Assembly (NCBI RefSeq): GCF_014596085.1 | Contig: NZ_JACCJY010000028.1 | Coordinates: 20,869-84,868, forward strand | From: Azospirillum tabaci | GTDB taxonomy: Bacteria > Pseudomonadota > Alphaproteobacteria > Azospirillales > Azospirillaceae | Reading direction: 5' to 3' | DNA: 64,000 bases | Shown: piece after piece, positions 17,478 to 26,335 of the stretch | Position numbering within the stretch: the first letter of the stretch is position 1 | How the letters are laid out: every line of letters begins with the position of its first letter | Made by a program: the position numbers and the translations under genes | Notes under the pieces: model-generated | What the model saw: only the letters and a program-made list of their open reading frames with translations | Databases searched by the model: none | What the model was told of the DNA's origin: nothing

Positions 17478-17900
17478 ATGGCGATGACGAGCCAACAGGG
17501 CATGGGCAGCCGCGACGCGGCCCTGCCGGACGATCTCGAACGCATGATCAACGTCGGGCACACCGAACGCTTGGTCTCGCTGGTTGGCGGCGGGCTTCTC
17601 GCCGTGCTCGGGCTGCGCCGTCCGACCGTCGCCGGGGCGGCGTTGGCGCTGGCCGGTGGTGCCCTGGTCGCCCGCGGGTTGACCGGTTACTGCCCGGCCA
17701 AGGCGTTGATGGAGGACTGGGGCGGCCAAGACAGGGCGAGGGGCACCCCCGCCGAGGATGTGGATCAGGGCATCCATCGTTATTCCCGCCATCCCGGAGA
17801 CATCTACGACGATGCCGACGAGAAGGAGAAGGTGGACGAGGCGTCGATGGAGTCCTTCCCGGCCAGCGATCCGCCGTCCTTCACGCCCGGAGCCGTTTGA
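17478..17900 (+). CDS. Small membrane protein with ESFPASDPPS motif
   Basis: The 140-residue protein has two hydrophobic segments (about 31-50 and 52-70) like YgaP/DUF2892-type small membrane proteins. Its C-terminal half is acidic and ends in the motif MESFPASDPPSFTPG. That motif (short acidic stretch, then ESFPASDPP) recurs in small alphaproteobacterial proteins of unknown function. It is 28 bases behind the PRC-barrel gene on the same strand, after a GAGGAGA ribosome site, so the two are likely co-transcribed. Its role is not known. Confidence 0.7.
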   Translation: MAMTSQQGMGSRDAALPDDLERMINVGHTERLVSLVGGGLLAVLGLRRPTVAGAALALAGGALVARGLTGYCPAKALMEDWGGQDRARGTPAEDVDQGIHRYSRHPGDIYDDADEKEKVDEASMESFPASDPPSFTPGAV

Positions 17901-17917
17901 TCGTCTCCAGCCCTGTG

Positions 17918-17946
17918 AAAAGGCCCCTCCGGATGGTGGGGCCTTT
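17918..17946 (+). terminator. Rho-independent terminator
   Basis: AAAGGCCCC and GGGGCCTTT form a 9-base stem with an 11-base loop followed by TGTCTTTGTTG. It ends the PRC-barrel/small membrane protein unit. Confidence 0.75.
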
Positions 17947-18187
17947 GTCTTTGTTGCGGTCCTTTCCATGAATACGCAAGAAAGGGGTATGGAGCGCTGC
18001 CACGGACTTCGCGTCTTCGCTGTGTGAAGGCTGTGTTACGGATAAACAAAGCGATAATGTCGGTTATATTGCGACTTTAACAAGTTGCCTATGACCTTCG
18101 ATTGCATTATGGTGCGTTGCACAATTCGAGTGATCCGATCTGGCGCACTCTGAATCCGGCCACCTTGCAATCCGGGAAAGCCAGCCC

Positions 18188-18973
18188 ATGACCACGATCA
18201 TCCCCGCCGCCGCCACCCTTGAAGGCAAGAAGGGCCTCGTGCTCGGCATCGCCAACGATCAGTCGATCGCGTGGGGCTGCGCCCGCGCCTTCCGCGCGCT
18301 GGGCGCGGATCTCGCGGTCAGCTACCTCAACGACAAGGCGAAGCGCTTCGTCGAGCCGCTGGCCCAGCAGCTCGAAGCGGAGATCTTCGAACCGGTGGAC
18401 GTCACCGGCGAAGGTGAGCTGAAGGCCATCTTCGAGAAGATCGAGCAGAAGTGGGGCAAGCTGGACTTCGCGCTGCACTCCATCGCCTTCGCCCCGAAGG
18501 ACGATCTGCACGGCCGCGTCGTCGATTGCTCCCGCGAGGGCTTCCAGATGGCGATGGACGTGTCCTGCCACTCCTTCATCCGGATGGCCCGCTACGCGGA
18601 GCCGCTGATGAAGGACGGCGGTTCGCTGTTCACCATGTCCTATTTCGGCGCCAACCGCGTGATCGACAATTACGGCGTCATGGGGCCGGTGAAGGCCGCG
18701 CTGGAGGCCAGCGTGCGCTATCTGGCGGCGGAGTTGGGCCCGAAGGGCATCCGCGTGCACGCCATTTCCCCGGGTCCGATCAAGACCCGCGCCGCCTCCG
18801 GCATCGCCCATTTCGACGAGCTGATGGAGAAGGCCGCGGAACGCGCGCCGGAACAGCGCCTCGTCACCATCGAAGAGGTCGGCTACACCACCGCCTTCCT
18901 GGCGACGGACGGTGCCAAGGGCATCACCGGCAGCACCACCTATGTGGATTGCGGCTATTCGATCGTCGGCTGA
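18188..18973 (+). CDS. fabI: Enoyl-ACP reductase
   Basis: FabI (261 residues) is an SDR enzyme that reduces trans-2-enoyl-ACP with NADH in the last step of fatty acid elongation. The cofactor motif GIANDQSIAWGCARAF, the SYFGANRVIDNYGVMGPVKAAL region with Tyr162 and Lys169 (Y-x6-K) and the ISPGPIKTRAASGI loop are characteristic of FabI and not of ketoacyl reductases. The gene stands alone with its own upstream region and a downstream hairpin. A homologue of FabI that works on other enoyl thioesters cannot be ruled out. Confidence 0.93.
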   Translation: MTTIIPAAATLEGKKGLVLGIANDQSIAWGCARAFRALGADLAVSYLNDKAKRFVEPLAQQLEAEIFEPVDVTGEGELKAIFEKIEQKWGKLDFALHSIAFAPKDDLHGRVVDCSREGFQMAMDVSCHSFIRMARYAEPLMKDGGSLFTMSYFGANRVIDNYGVMGPVKAALEASVRYLAAELGPKGIRVHAISPGPIKTRAASGIAHFDELMEKAAERAPEQRLVTIEEVGYTTAFLATDGAKGITGSTTYVDCGYSIVG

Positions 18974-19332
18974 CCGAGCGGTCGTTCGCGGATAAGTTGG
19001 GGCGGCCGATCATCGCCTCTTCTTGATAAAGTCGATGGAAAGGCAAGGGAAACATGGTGTTTCCCCTGCCTTTCTGCGTCTTTGTTTTGGTGCGGCAAAA
19101 TGCCATGTGACGATCGTATGCGTTCGTTTTGTAGAAAATGCGCCCATAATGCAGGCAAAGGCCGCCGGTTCGGAGTCGGCGGTAACAAGGGGCGCGGCGT
19201 TTGGAATTTACGGTTTCTTGACGGATTGCGCACCTTCATCTTCAGTTGCGCAGATGCGGCGCGCTTCCCTTCAATGCGGTGGCTTTCGGCGGAATTGCCC
19301 GGTGGCCGCGGAAGACAGGGTGCGGAGGGTTC
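18974..19332. other. Intergenic region between fabI and the hemerythrin gene
   Basis: Near fabI a strong hairpin is found (19039-19073). The remaining 260 bases are less GC-rich than the genes and presumably hold the promoter of the hemerythrin gene. No clear promoter boxes or reading frame are seen. Confidence 0.5.
19039..19073 (+). terminator. Terminator hairpin after fabI
   Basis: AAAGGCAAGGGAAAC pairs with GTTTCCCCTGCCTTT (one mismatch) around a short ATG loop; TCTGCGTCTTTGTTTT follows. This would stop fabI transcription 66 bases after its stop codon. Confidence 0.75.
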
Positions 19333-19743
19333 ATGGGTGTCATTACGTGGAGGCGGCAGCTCAGCGTCGGCCAGCCGTCCATCGATGAAGATCACAAGCA
19401 CCTGATCGAGTATCTGAATGAACTGGACGCGGCGCTGAATTCGCGCAGCTTCATGCCCGTGCGTGTCGCCAAGATCCTCATGAAGCTTCTGGAATACACC
19501 CAGCAGCACTTCGCCCGCGAAGAAAAGATCATGCAGGCCGTGCATTACCCGAAGTTCGAGGAGCATGTCCGCCAGCATCACGAGGCGGTGCGGACCTTGA
19601 GCGAATTGTCCGCGGTCTTCACGCGGGACCCGACCCACCAGAACGCCGAGCGGATCTACACCTTCACGGCCAATTGGCTGGTTCACCACATCATCATGCA
19701 GGACACGCAATTGACGCCCTATGTGCGGGGCGTCTGGGTCTGA
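19333..19743 (+). CDS. Bacteriohemerythrin
   Basis: The 136-residue protein is a single hemerythrin domain: a four-helix bundle with a di-iron O2-binding site. The ligand motifs appear in order: HKHLIEYLNELD, HFAREEKIM, HVRQHHEAV and HHIIMQDTQL. Single-domain hemerythrins supply or sense O2, or protect against it, in microaerophiles. The start at 19333 follows GGAGGG. It ends 16 bases before the convergent amidohydrolase gene. Confidence 0.9.
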   Translation: MGVITWRRQLSVGQPSIDEDHKHLIEYLNELDAALNSRSFMPVRVAKILMKLLEYTQQHFAREEKIMQAVHYPKFEEHVRQHHEAVRTLSELSAVFTRDPTHQNAERIYTFTANWLVHHIIMQDTQLTPYVRGVWV

Positions 19744-19758
19744 GAGCCGAACGGGCCG

Positions 19759-20583
19759 TTACAGGAAGGCGCTGCGCCGACGTCCGGCGGCGTTCTCCCA
19801 CGCCCATTCGACGACGAGGCTCAGCAACCGCTCCAGGGTCGGGCGCACCTGACGCGCCGACTCCTCGCGGAAGCCAAAGGGGGCTTCCTCGTCCATGTAG
19901 GTGACTTGCGACAGTTCGAGCTGGATGGCGTGGATGTTGTCGGCGGGATTGCCGTAACGGCGGGTGATGAAGCCACCCTTGAAGCGCCCGTTCTGCGCCG
20001 ACGAAAAGCGCCCGGTCGCGGTGAGCACGTTCATCACGCGGCCGACTAGGGCCGGCGAGGCGCTGGTCCCTTCGACCGTGCCCAGGTTGAAGTCTTGGAT
20101 CTGTCCGTCGAAGAAACGCGGAACACGCGACCGGATGGAATGGGCGTCGAACAGCACCGCCACGCCGAAGCGTTCCTTCAGCGCCTGAAGCTCGCCGTCG
20201 AGCCGCTCGTGATAGGGGCGCCAATAGGCACCGATCCGTCGCCGCATCTCCGCCGCATCCGGTTCCTGCCCCGGCTGATAGACCGGCTGGTGATCGAAGG
20301 TGGTGAGGGGACAGAGTTCGGTGTTGCCGGCGCCGGGGTCGGCAGCGGCGCCGTCGGGATCGCGGTTCAGGTCGATCACGTAGCGCGAAACGATGGGCCT
20401 CAGGAAGCCGATGCCCAGCGCCGGGGCGAAGTGATAGAGGCGGTCGAGATGCCAGTCGGTGTCCGGCACCGCCAGGGCAGCGTCGGTCATGGTGGCCGCG
20501 ATGTCCGGCGGCACGACGGTGCCGACATGCGGGATGCTGAGCAGGACGGGGGTCTCCCCCGGCTGGAAGCGGAACGTCTCCAT
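19759..20583 (-). CDS. hutG: N-formylglutamate amidohydrolase
   Basis: The 274-residue protein belongs to the NFGase/HutG family, zinc enzymes that hydrolyse N-formyl-L-glutamate to glutamate and formate at the end of the five-step histidine pathway. Typical segments are LLSIPHVGTVVP, DTDWHLDRLY, VIDLNRDPDG, FDAHSIRSRVPRFFDG and NIHAIQLELSQVTYM. No other hut gene is near, so it may act on formylglutamate from elsewhere or on a related N-acyl amino acid. The ATG at 20583 fits the family start METFRFQPG. Confidence 0.87.
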   Translation of the reverse strand: METFRFQPGETPVLLSIPHVGTVVPPDIAATMTDAALAVPDTDWHLDRLYHFAPALGIGFLRPIVSRYVIDLNRDPDGAAADPGAGNTELCPLTTFDHQPVYQPGQEPDAAEMRRRIGAYWRPYHERLDGELQALKERFGVAVLFDAHSIRSRVPRFFDGQIQDFNLGTVEGTSASPALVGRVMNVLTATGRFSSAQNGRFKGGFITRRYGNPADNIHAIQLELSQVTYMDEEAPFGFREESARQVRPTLERLLSLVVEWAWENAAGRRRSAFL

Positions 20584-20775
20584 GCCAACACCCTTGGTTT
20601 CCTGGCCCCACCCATCAGGCCATTCGTGCAACAACGGTTTGATGCGCCGCAGCATAAACGGAACTATGCGGCGCAACCGGCATGGCGGTCAAACCCTATT
20701 GCGTATTTGTTATAAAGGCTTCAACGCGTTGTGGCAGCCGAAGCCGCCGCAACCGCCTTCACATCTGTCGCCGGC

Positions 20776-21126
20776 TCACGCTTCCAGGTCGCCTTCGCTT
20801 TCCTCCGCCACATGGTCGACCATGTCCGACAGGACGCGCCGGATGTGCTCGTCGGTGATCAGATAGAAGACCCGGTTGCCGCGCCGTTCCGCCTGGATCA
20901 GCCGCCCTGCCCGCAGCAGACGGAGGTGATGGCTGACCAGCGACGGCGACAGGCCCAGCGCCGCCGCCATGTCGCCGACCGAGGTCGAGGTGTCCAGGCA
21001 GGCCAGGATGATGCGCAGCCGGCTGGGGTCGCTCATCAGGCGGAACATGTCGGCCAGTTCGGTGGTCTGGTCTTCGGACAGGCGGAGATGCGCCGGCTTG
21101 TCCTTCGGTGCTGCCCCTTTTTGCAT
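20776..21126 (-). CDS. ArsR/SmtB-family metal-sensing repressor
   Basis: This 116-residue winged-helix repressor has the ArsR core (LMSDPSRLRIILACLD, VGDMAAALGLSPSLVSHHLRLLRAGRLI, RGNRVFYLI). The last helix reads DEHIRRVLSDMVDHVAEE and fits the alpha5 zinc site of SmtB/CzrA (Asp-x-His-x10-His-x2-Glu) exactly, so it is probably a zinc-type sensor that leaves DNA when metal binds. The alpha3 CxC arsenic motif is absent. It diverges from a DUF3299 gene. The ATG at 21126 is preferred over longer in-frame extension into non-conserved sequence. Confidence 0.85.
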   Translation of the reverse strand: MQKGAAPKDKPAHLRLSEDQTTELADMFRLMSDPSRLRIILACLDTSTSVGDMAAALGLSPSLVSHHLRLLRAGRLIQAERRGNRVFYLITDEHIRRVLSDMVDHVAEESEGDLEA

Positions 21127-21358
21127 GCCGCGTTGATTCCCGCTCGTTAGGTTTTTATCGGTGGTTGCCGCTCTTACAAAGTATAGGTCAGCGGCCGCGT
21201 CAATCCCATAGGTCGGCGAAGCAGCGTCCGAAGTCGCCGGGCGGCGGCATCTTACGTATGGCCTATCGCTCGCCTGTTGACCTTCGGCGAAGGCTCGGAA
21301 ACAATTCGGCCACAAGCACGACGGTCCAGGATAAGGCCGCACAGGACGCCTTCAACGG

Positions 21359-21406
21359 TCGAATAAATGATCGAATGAACGGTCGAACGACCGACCGAAA
21401 CGGTCA
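21359..21406. repeat. Four 12-base tandem repeats in the DUF3299 promoter region
   Basis: Units start at 21359, 21371, 21383 and 21395: TCGAATAAATGA, TCGAATGAACGG, TCGAACGACCGA, CCGAAACGGTCA. Core TCGAA-N-RA recurs every 12 bases just before the gene at 21428. The run lies between divergent genes and is not coding in a known product. It could be an array of binding sites. Confidence 0.65.
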
Positions 21407-21427
21407 GGATCGAGGGGGAGGACCGCC

Positions 21428-21898
21428 ATGACGTCGCGCCGACAGGTTCTGCTGCCGCTCGCGCTGGCCCCGGTGGCCGGCTGGGCGATCTGGGCCACCA
21501 ACGCCAGCGAACCCACGCATCCCGCCGGACCCTTCCATCTGTCGTTGGATGACACCACGGCCCTGTGGCGGGATCTGGTCCAGGTCCGCATGGAGGGACC
21601 GGCCGCCAACCCGGTCTTTCCGACCCGTGTCAAGGCGTTGGAGGGAAAGCTGGTGACGGTGCGCGGCTTCATGGTGCCGCTGGGCGACGCGCCGTCCCAC
21701 AACCGCTTCATCCTCGCCGCCAATCCCATTTCCTGCCCGGCCTGCCATCGGCCCAGCCCCTCCACCATGCTGTATGTCCACAGCCAAATCCCGGTCCGCG
21801 AATCGCAGGCCCCGGTGCTGATTACCGGCACGTTGCGGCTGAACCCTTTGGAGGGGTTGTTCTATCGTCTCGATCGCGCGGAGCTTCGCTACGCCTGA
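21428..21898 (+). CDS. DUF3299-like exported protein
   Basis: The 156-residue protein has an N-terminal signal or anchor segment (residues about 5-25, after an Arg-Arg pair). Its body resembles DUF3299 proteins: VKALEGKLVTVRGFMVPLGD, then NPISCPACHRPSPSTMLYV with a CxxC and a His, and a final beta stretch LITGTLRLNPLEG. DUF3299 proteins are small periplasmic OB-like proteins that often lie next to zinc or metal uptake genes. Here the divergent ArsR-type zinc regulator supports a metal link. The biochemical role is unknown. Confidence 0.7.
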   Translation: MTSRRQVLLPLALAPVAGWAIWATNASEPTHPAGPFHLSLDDTTALWRDLVQVRMEGPAANPVFPTRVKALEGKLVTVRGFMVPLGDAPSHNRFILAANPISCPACHRPSPSTMLYVHSQIPVRESQAPVLITGTLRLNPLEGLFYRLDRAELRYA

Positions 21899-21985
21899 TC
21901 GTTGCTCGCCAGATAAGGAATTCCCTTTTCCGGTGCGCCGTGGGATGTTGACGCCGGATCGACTCGAACAGGTTGCGGGGAGCGG

Positions 21986-23203
21986 GTGGCCGGACGGGAT
22001 GTGGCGCTGTGGCGTGCCGCCGGGCTGTCGCTGGCTTTGGTCCTCTATGGTCTGCTGAGCGCGCCGGCACCGGCGGAGATCCGCTTGGTCGAAGCGGCCA
22101 TCGGCGCGCTGCTGGCTTTGGGCGTCGGACTGCTGCATCCCCTGTCGGTGGCGACCGGCCACACGCTGCTGGAACGCGAAATGCCGCCGTGGGAATTGCC
22201 CGCGGTGCTGGCTCTGGCGGTGTTGCTGTGGTGTCCGCTGATGCGCGGCGTTTGGCTCGGCTGGGCGCCGGGCGACATGGTGCGCGACGTGGTCCCACTT
22301 CTTTATCTGTTCCTTCCCGTGCTCTTGGTGCCGACGCTGCGCGCCGCTCCCGACCGGGCGGTGGGGCTGCTGACGGTCGGCATGGCGGTGGCCGGGGTTG
22401 GATTCGCGCTGCGTTGGTGGAAGCAGGCGGAATGGGGATTCGGCGCCGTCGGTATCCGGGCGATGGCGGATGGCGGTGTTTACCTGCTGAACGCGCCATC
22501 GGTCCTGTTCGCCGCAATCGGTTTGCCGGCCTTCGGAGTTGGGATGCTGGCGCGCGGTGGCTGGCTGCGGCGCGTCACTGGAGTGGTCGCGATTGTGGGC
22601 GGTTTGCTGTGTCTGGCGGCGCTCGCCGGGGCGGTGCACCGCATGGCGCTGGGGCTTGCCGTCATGGCCTTCGCCGCCCTGGGGCTGTGGTGGCTACGCC
22701 GGGCGCCGTTGGCCGGGCTCGGGGTAGGGGTGGCCGCGCTGCTGCTGGTGGCGCTGTTTCCCGAGTCGCTGTTCGGCGCCTTGGGACAGGTGGCCGAGAA
22801 AACCCGGCTGGCCGGTGCGAACACCCGGTGGGAGGAGGCGGAGGCTGCGCTCGGGCAGACCCTGTCCTCCCCGGCCGCTTTCCTGTTCGGGCAGGGATGG
22901 GGGGCGCTCCTCGCCAACCCGGCGGTGGGCGGCTGGCGCGTGTCCTACACCCACACGCTCGTGACCTACGCACTTGCCAAGACCGGGGTGGTCGGCCTGT
23001 GCGCCCTGATCGCCTATTTCGGCGGTCTCGCTCCACGCGCGGTGGCTCTGTTCCGCACCGATCCCGCGCTCGGCTGGGCGGTGGTGGCGCCGCTGCTGAT
23101 GGCGCTCGGCCTGCACACGAGTTTCAAGTACCTCGACACCGGTCTCTTGCTGACCTTGGCGGTGCTGGCGGCGGAACGCGGGAAGCGGTTGCCGACACAC
23201 TGA
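21986..23203 (+). CDS. O-antigen ligase/polymerase-like membrane protein
   Basis: The 405-residue protein is almost entirely hydrophobic with about ten to twelve membrane helices and a larger periplasmic loop near residues 265-315 (KTRLAGANTRWEEAEAALGQ, FLFGQGWGALLANP, YTHTLVTY). This layout, and the GxGwG/H motifs in the loop, resemble Wzy/O-antigen ligase (WaaL) proteins. It heads a run of polysaccharide genes on the same strand. Start is GTG at 21986 behind GGGGAG. Polymerase versus ligase cannot be decided. Confidence 0.7.
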   Translation: MAGRDVALWRAAGLSLALVLYGLLSAPAPAEIRLVEAAIGALLALGVGLLHPLSVATGHTLLEREMPPWELPAVLALAVLLWCPLMRGVWLGWAPGDMVRDVVPLLYLFLPVLLVPTLRAAPDRAVGLLTVGMAVAGVGFALRWWKQAEWGFGAVGIRAMADGGVYLLNAPSVLFAAIGLPAFGVGMLARGGWLRRVTGVVAIVGGLLCLAALAGAVHRMALGLAVMAFAALGLWWLRRAPLAGLGVGVAALLLVALFPESLFGALGQVAEKTRLAGANTRWEEAEAALGQTLSSPAAFLFGQGWGALLANPAVGGWRVSYTHTLVTYALAKTGVVGLCALIAYFGGLAPRAVALFRTDPALGWAVVAPLLMALGLHTSFKYLDTGLLLTLAVLAAERGKRLPTH

Positions 23204-23252
23204 TGGAAATGCATACTTATGCGTGTCAATCCATCTTTGAGATCTTTCCCTC

Positions 23253-24500
23253 GTGGATTCACCGTCCATCCTGTTCGTAAACCGTGTGTTTCCTCCGGAC
23301 AAGGGGGCGACCGGGCGTTGCGTGTCCGACTTGGCGGAGCGCATGGCGGCGATGGGGTGGCGGGTCACCGTCGTGGCGGACGGGTGCGGACCCAGCGACG
23401 CACCGCCCGGCGTCACCGTCCGCCGCACGGGTGGGGAGAACCCGCGGGATGCGGGAGCGGCGCACAGAGACGCGCGTCTGACCGCCCGCGGCTATCTTGC
23501 AGCCGCGTTTCGGCTGATACAGCGGACGCTGCGCCTGCCGCGGCATGACGTCGTGGTGACCATGACCGATCCGCCGCTGCTGGCTTGCGCGGGGCCACTG
23601 ATCGCGGCCCGCCATGGCGCGGCGTCCATTCATTGGAGCCAGGATGTGTTTCCGGCGTTGCTGCCGGTGCTCGGCATCCGCATGCCGGAACCGCTGAGGT
23701 GGATGACGGAGCGGGCGAGCGTTCGGGCGCTTCGCCGCCAGGACGCGGTGGTGGCCATCGGGCGCTGCATGGCCGGGCGGCTGGCGGCGGCAGGTGTGCC
23801 GGCGGAACGGATCACCATCCTCCCAAACTGGCCCGATCCGCGCATCCGCCCGGTGCCGCGCGCGGACAACCCCTTCCGGCTGGAGCATGGGCTGGGCGAC
23901 CGCTTCACTGTGGCCTATTCCGGAAACATGGGGCTGGCCCACCCGATGGACGCCGTGCTGGACGCGGCGACGCTGCTGGCGCGCAGTGATCCCGCCGTCG
24001 CGATTCTGCTGATCGGTGAGGGGCGCCGCCGGGCCGCCGTGGCGGAGGCGGTGGAGCGGCGCGGGCTGGCGAACGTTCGGCTGCTGCCGCTCCAGCCCCC
24101 GGAGCGGTTGGCCGAGAGCCTGTCAGCCGCGGATCTGCATCTGGCGACCATGGACCCGCGGGCAGAGGGGCTGCTGGTGCCCAGCAAGGTGGCCGGCGCG
24201 CTGGCAACCGGCCGGCCGTGCCTGTTCCTGGGGCCGGCGGGCAGCGACGCGGCGGCCATGCTCGATGGCTGCGGGCAAAGGCTGGCGTCCGATGACGCGG
24301 CGGGATTGGCCGCTGCGGTTCGCCGCTACGCCCACGATCCGGCTCTGTGCGCGGCACAGGGGGCGCGGGCGCTGTCCGTTGCATCGGCTTGGGACGCGGC
24401 GGCGGCGGCACGGCGCTTCGCGGCGCTGGCGGACGGACTGCGCCAAACGAGGCTGCGCGGCGCCGCCATTCTGCCGGGGCGGAGACTGCCGCATGCCTGA
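23253..24500 (+). CDS. Family 4 glycosyltransferase
   Basis: The 415-residue GT-B enzyme has an N-terminal acceptor half (ILFVNRVFPPDKGATGRCVSDL) and a C-terminal half with RFTVAYSGNMGLAHPMDAVL, ILLIGEGRRRAAV and LATMDPRAEGLLVPSKV, where the acidic EGLLVPSK region matches the EX7E nucleotide-sugar motif only loosely. It resembles WcaI/colanic acid-type transferases. It probably adds a sugar to a lipid-linked polysaccharide repeat at the cytoplasmic face. It starts with GTG at 23253 and overlaps the next gene by 8 bases. Confidence 0.8.
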   Translation: MDSPSILFVNRVFPPDKGATGRCVSDLAERMAAMGWRVTVVADGCGPSDAPPGVTVRRTGGENPRDAGAAHRDARLTARGYLAAAFRLIQRTLRLPRHDVVVTMTDPPLLACAGPLIAARHGAASIHWSQDVFPALLPVLGIRMPEPLRWMTERASVRALRRQDAVVAIGRCMAGRLAAAGVPAERITILPNWPDPRIRPVPRADNPFRLEHGLGDRFTVAYSGNMGLAHPMDAVLDAATLLARSDPAVAILLIGEGRRRAAVAEAVERRGLANVRLLPLQPPERLAESLSAADLHLATMDPRAEGLLVPSKVAGALATGRPCLFLGPAGSDAAAMLDGCGQRLASDDAAGLAAAVRRYAHDPALCAAQGARALSVASAWDAAAAARRFAALADGLRQTRLRGAAILPGRRLPHA

Positions 24501-25464
24501 TGGAATGCGGTTGGGCCGCTCCCCGTTGGAGGCCGAAGCGGCGGAGTCGGGCCGACGGCTGCGGCGCTTCGTGTGGACGATGCGGGAGGGCTGGCCGATC
24601 CTGCTCATCGGGACGGCGCTGGGCATCGTGGCGTCGGTGACCGCCTTGCGGCTGGTCGTGCCGCAATACACCGCGGTGATGGTGATCGGGCCGACCGCCC
24701 GCGTCGGTGCGGCGGCCATGGGCGCGCGGCTGCCCGTGCTGATCGGCCGGGAAGCCGCTGCCGCCGCGTCGGAACCCGGTCCGGGGGACGAAATCCTCTC
24801 GGATTTCGCGCGCTACCTCCAGCTTTTCACCTCCATCCCGGTGGCGGAGCGGATGATGGCCGATCCGGTGCTGCTGCGCGGGCTGTTTCCGGACCGTTGG
24901 GACGAGGAGACGGGAGGCTGGCGCCCCGCGCCCGGCCCCGTGGCGTCCGTCAGGCGGCTGTTCCTCGCGCTCGTCGGCCGGTCGGACTGGGTCGAGCCCG
25001 ACGCCGAGCGGGTGGCGAGCGCGCTTCGGGACCGGTTGACCGTCGACATGGTGGGCAGCGGACCGATGCGGCGGCTGCGGCTGCGCCATCCCGATCGCGT
25101 CATGGCGCTGCGGATTTTGTCCGCCGCCGCCCAGGCGACCGACGCCCATCTGCGGGCGGAGGCGTCCAGGCGCAGCGCCGCGCAGATCGCCCATGTCCGC
25201 GCCCGTCTGGCCGGAATCACCGTGGCGGAGCACCGTCGTGCCCTTGCCGACCTGCTGTCGGAGCAGGAGCGCATCGCCATGATGATCGAGGTCGATCTGC
25301 CGCTGGCGGCGGACGCCATCGAACCACCCGCTGCGGCCCAGCGCGCGGACTGGCCGAATCCCCTGACGGTGGTTCCAATGGCGGCGCTGGTTGGGCTGGT
25401 GACCGGAGCGATCGTCGTCAGCCTGCGGCGCCTGTGGCGCGCGGGTGGGGAGGCGGCTCCGTGA
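24493..25464 (+). CDS. Wzz/chain-length-type membrane protein
   Basis: The 323-residue protein has two membrane helices, one at about 37-57 (ILLIGTALGIVASVTALRLV) and one near the end (about 292-312, MAALVGLVTGAIVVSLRRLW), with a long helical periplasmic part between. The segment PQYTAVMVIGPT matches Wzz proteins. No cytoplasmic tyrosine-kinase domain is attached. It likely sets polysaccharide chain length together with the polymerase-like protein upstream and the SLBB export protein on the other arm. It overlaps both neighbours, which supports one operon. Confidence 0.7.
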   Translation: MPDGMRLGRSPLEAEAAESGRRLRRFVWTMREGWPILLIGTALGIVASVTALRLVVPQYTAVMVIGPTARVGAAAMGARLPVLIGREAAAAASEPGPGDEILSDFARYLQLFTSIPVAERMMADPVLLRGLFPDRWDEETGGWRPAPGPVASVRRLFLALVGRSDWVEPDAERVASALRDRLTVDMVGSGPMRRLRLRHPDRVMALRILSAAAQATDAHLRAEASRRSAAQIAHVRARLAGITVAEHRRALADLLSEQERIAMMIEVDLPLAADAIEPPAAAQRADWPNPLTVVPMAALVGLVTGAIVVSLRRLWRAGGEAAP

Positions 25465-26312
25465 TCCCCGTATCGGTCGTGGTGATGACCCGCAACGAGG
25501 CGGTCAATCTCCCTCACTGTCTGCCAGCGCTCGACCGTTTCGCCGAACGCTTCGTGGTGGACAGCGGCAGCACCGACGGGACGCTGGCCATCGCCGAGGC
25601 GGCGCGCGCGCGGGTGGTGCCCTTCGAGTGGGACGGACGGTACCCGAAGAAGAAGCAATGGTGCCTGGACCACCTGCCGTTTCATCAGGATTGGGTCCTG
25701 TTCCTCGACGCGGACGAGCGGCTCAGCGGTGCTCTGGTGGAAGAGATCGCCGCGGTGATGGCCACGGGCCCGCGGCATGCCGGCTACTTCATCGACGGCC
25801 GTCCGGTGTTTCTCGGCCGGCGCCTGCGCTTCGGCGCGGGCAACCGGAAACTCGCCCTGTTCGACCGCCGGAAGGCGCACTTCCCGTTGGTACCCGATCT
25901 GGATGTCGCCACCATGTGGGAGGTGGAGGGGCATTACCAGCCGGTGATCGCCGGCACGGTCGGACGGCTTCGGCACAGCCTGGACCATGCCGACGACAAG
26001 CCGGTTGCGGCCTGGTTCGAACGGCATGCCCGTTACGCCGATTGGGAAGCGGCGCTGCGTTCGGATGAGCGGATGACGGAGTTGATCGCACGGGACTCCG
26101 GGTCGCGGCGGTGGCTGAAGATGTGGTTCAACCGGTTGCCGGCCCGTCCGCTCCTGGTATTCCTGTATGGATATGTTTTGCGGCTGGGCTTCCTGGACGG
26201 CGGTCCGGGGTTCCAACATGCGTTGGCGCGGGCGTTTTACTACTGGCAGATCGGCATGAAGATCGCGGACGCGAGACGGCGGGCCGTGTCACCCGCGTCC
26301 ACCCATGACTGA
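25461..26312 (+). CDS. Family 2 glycosyltransferase (WaaE-like)
   Basis: The 283-residue GT-A enzyme starts VSVVVMTRNEAVNLPHCLPA and shows VVDSGSTDGT and the metal/donor motif FLDADERL. The sequence QWCLDHLPFHQDWVLFLDADE and the tail GFLDGGPGFQHALARAFYYW resemble WaaE/KdtX LPS-core glucosyltransferases. It adds a sugar to a lipid-linked glycan on the cytoplasmic side. Its GTG start overlaps the previous stop (GTGA). It ends the left arm of the polysaccharide locus. Confidence 0.83.
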   Translation: MIPVSVVVMTRNEAVNLPHCLPALDRFAERFVVDSGSTDGTLAIAEAARARVVPFEWDGRYPKKKQWCLDHLPFHQDWVLFLDADERLSGALVEEIAAVMATGPRHAGYFIDGRPVFLGRRLRFGAGNRKLALFDRRKAHFPLVPDLDVATMWEVEGHYQPVIAGTVGRLRHSLDHADDKPVAAWFERHARYADWEAALRSDERMTELIARDSGSRRWLKMWFNRLPARPLLVFLYGYVLRLGFLDGGPGFQHALARAFYYWQIGMKIADARRRAVSPASTHD

Positions 26313-26335
26313 GGATCGGACGGCGGTGCCGTGCC

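Noticed and set aside
21359..21406. CRISPR-like array
   Set aside because: The units are 12 bases and directly adjacent with no spacers, and no cas gene is present. It is a tandem repeat.
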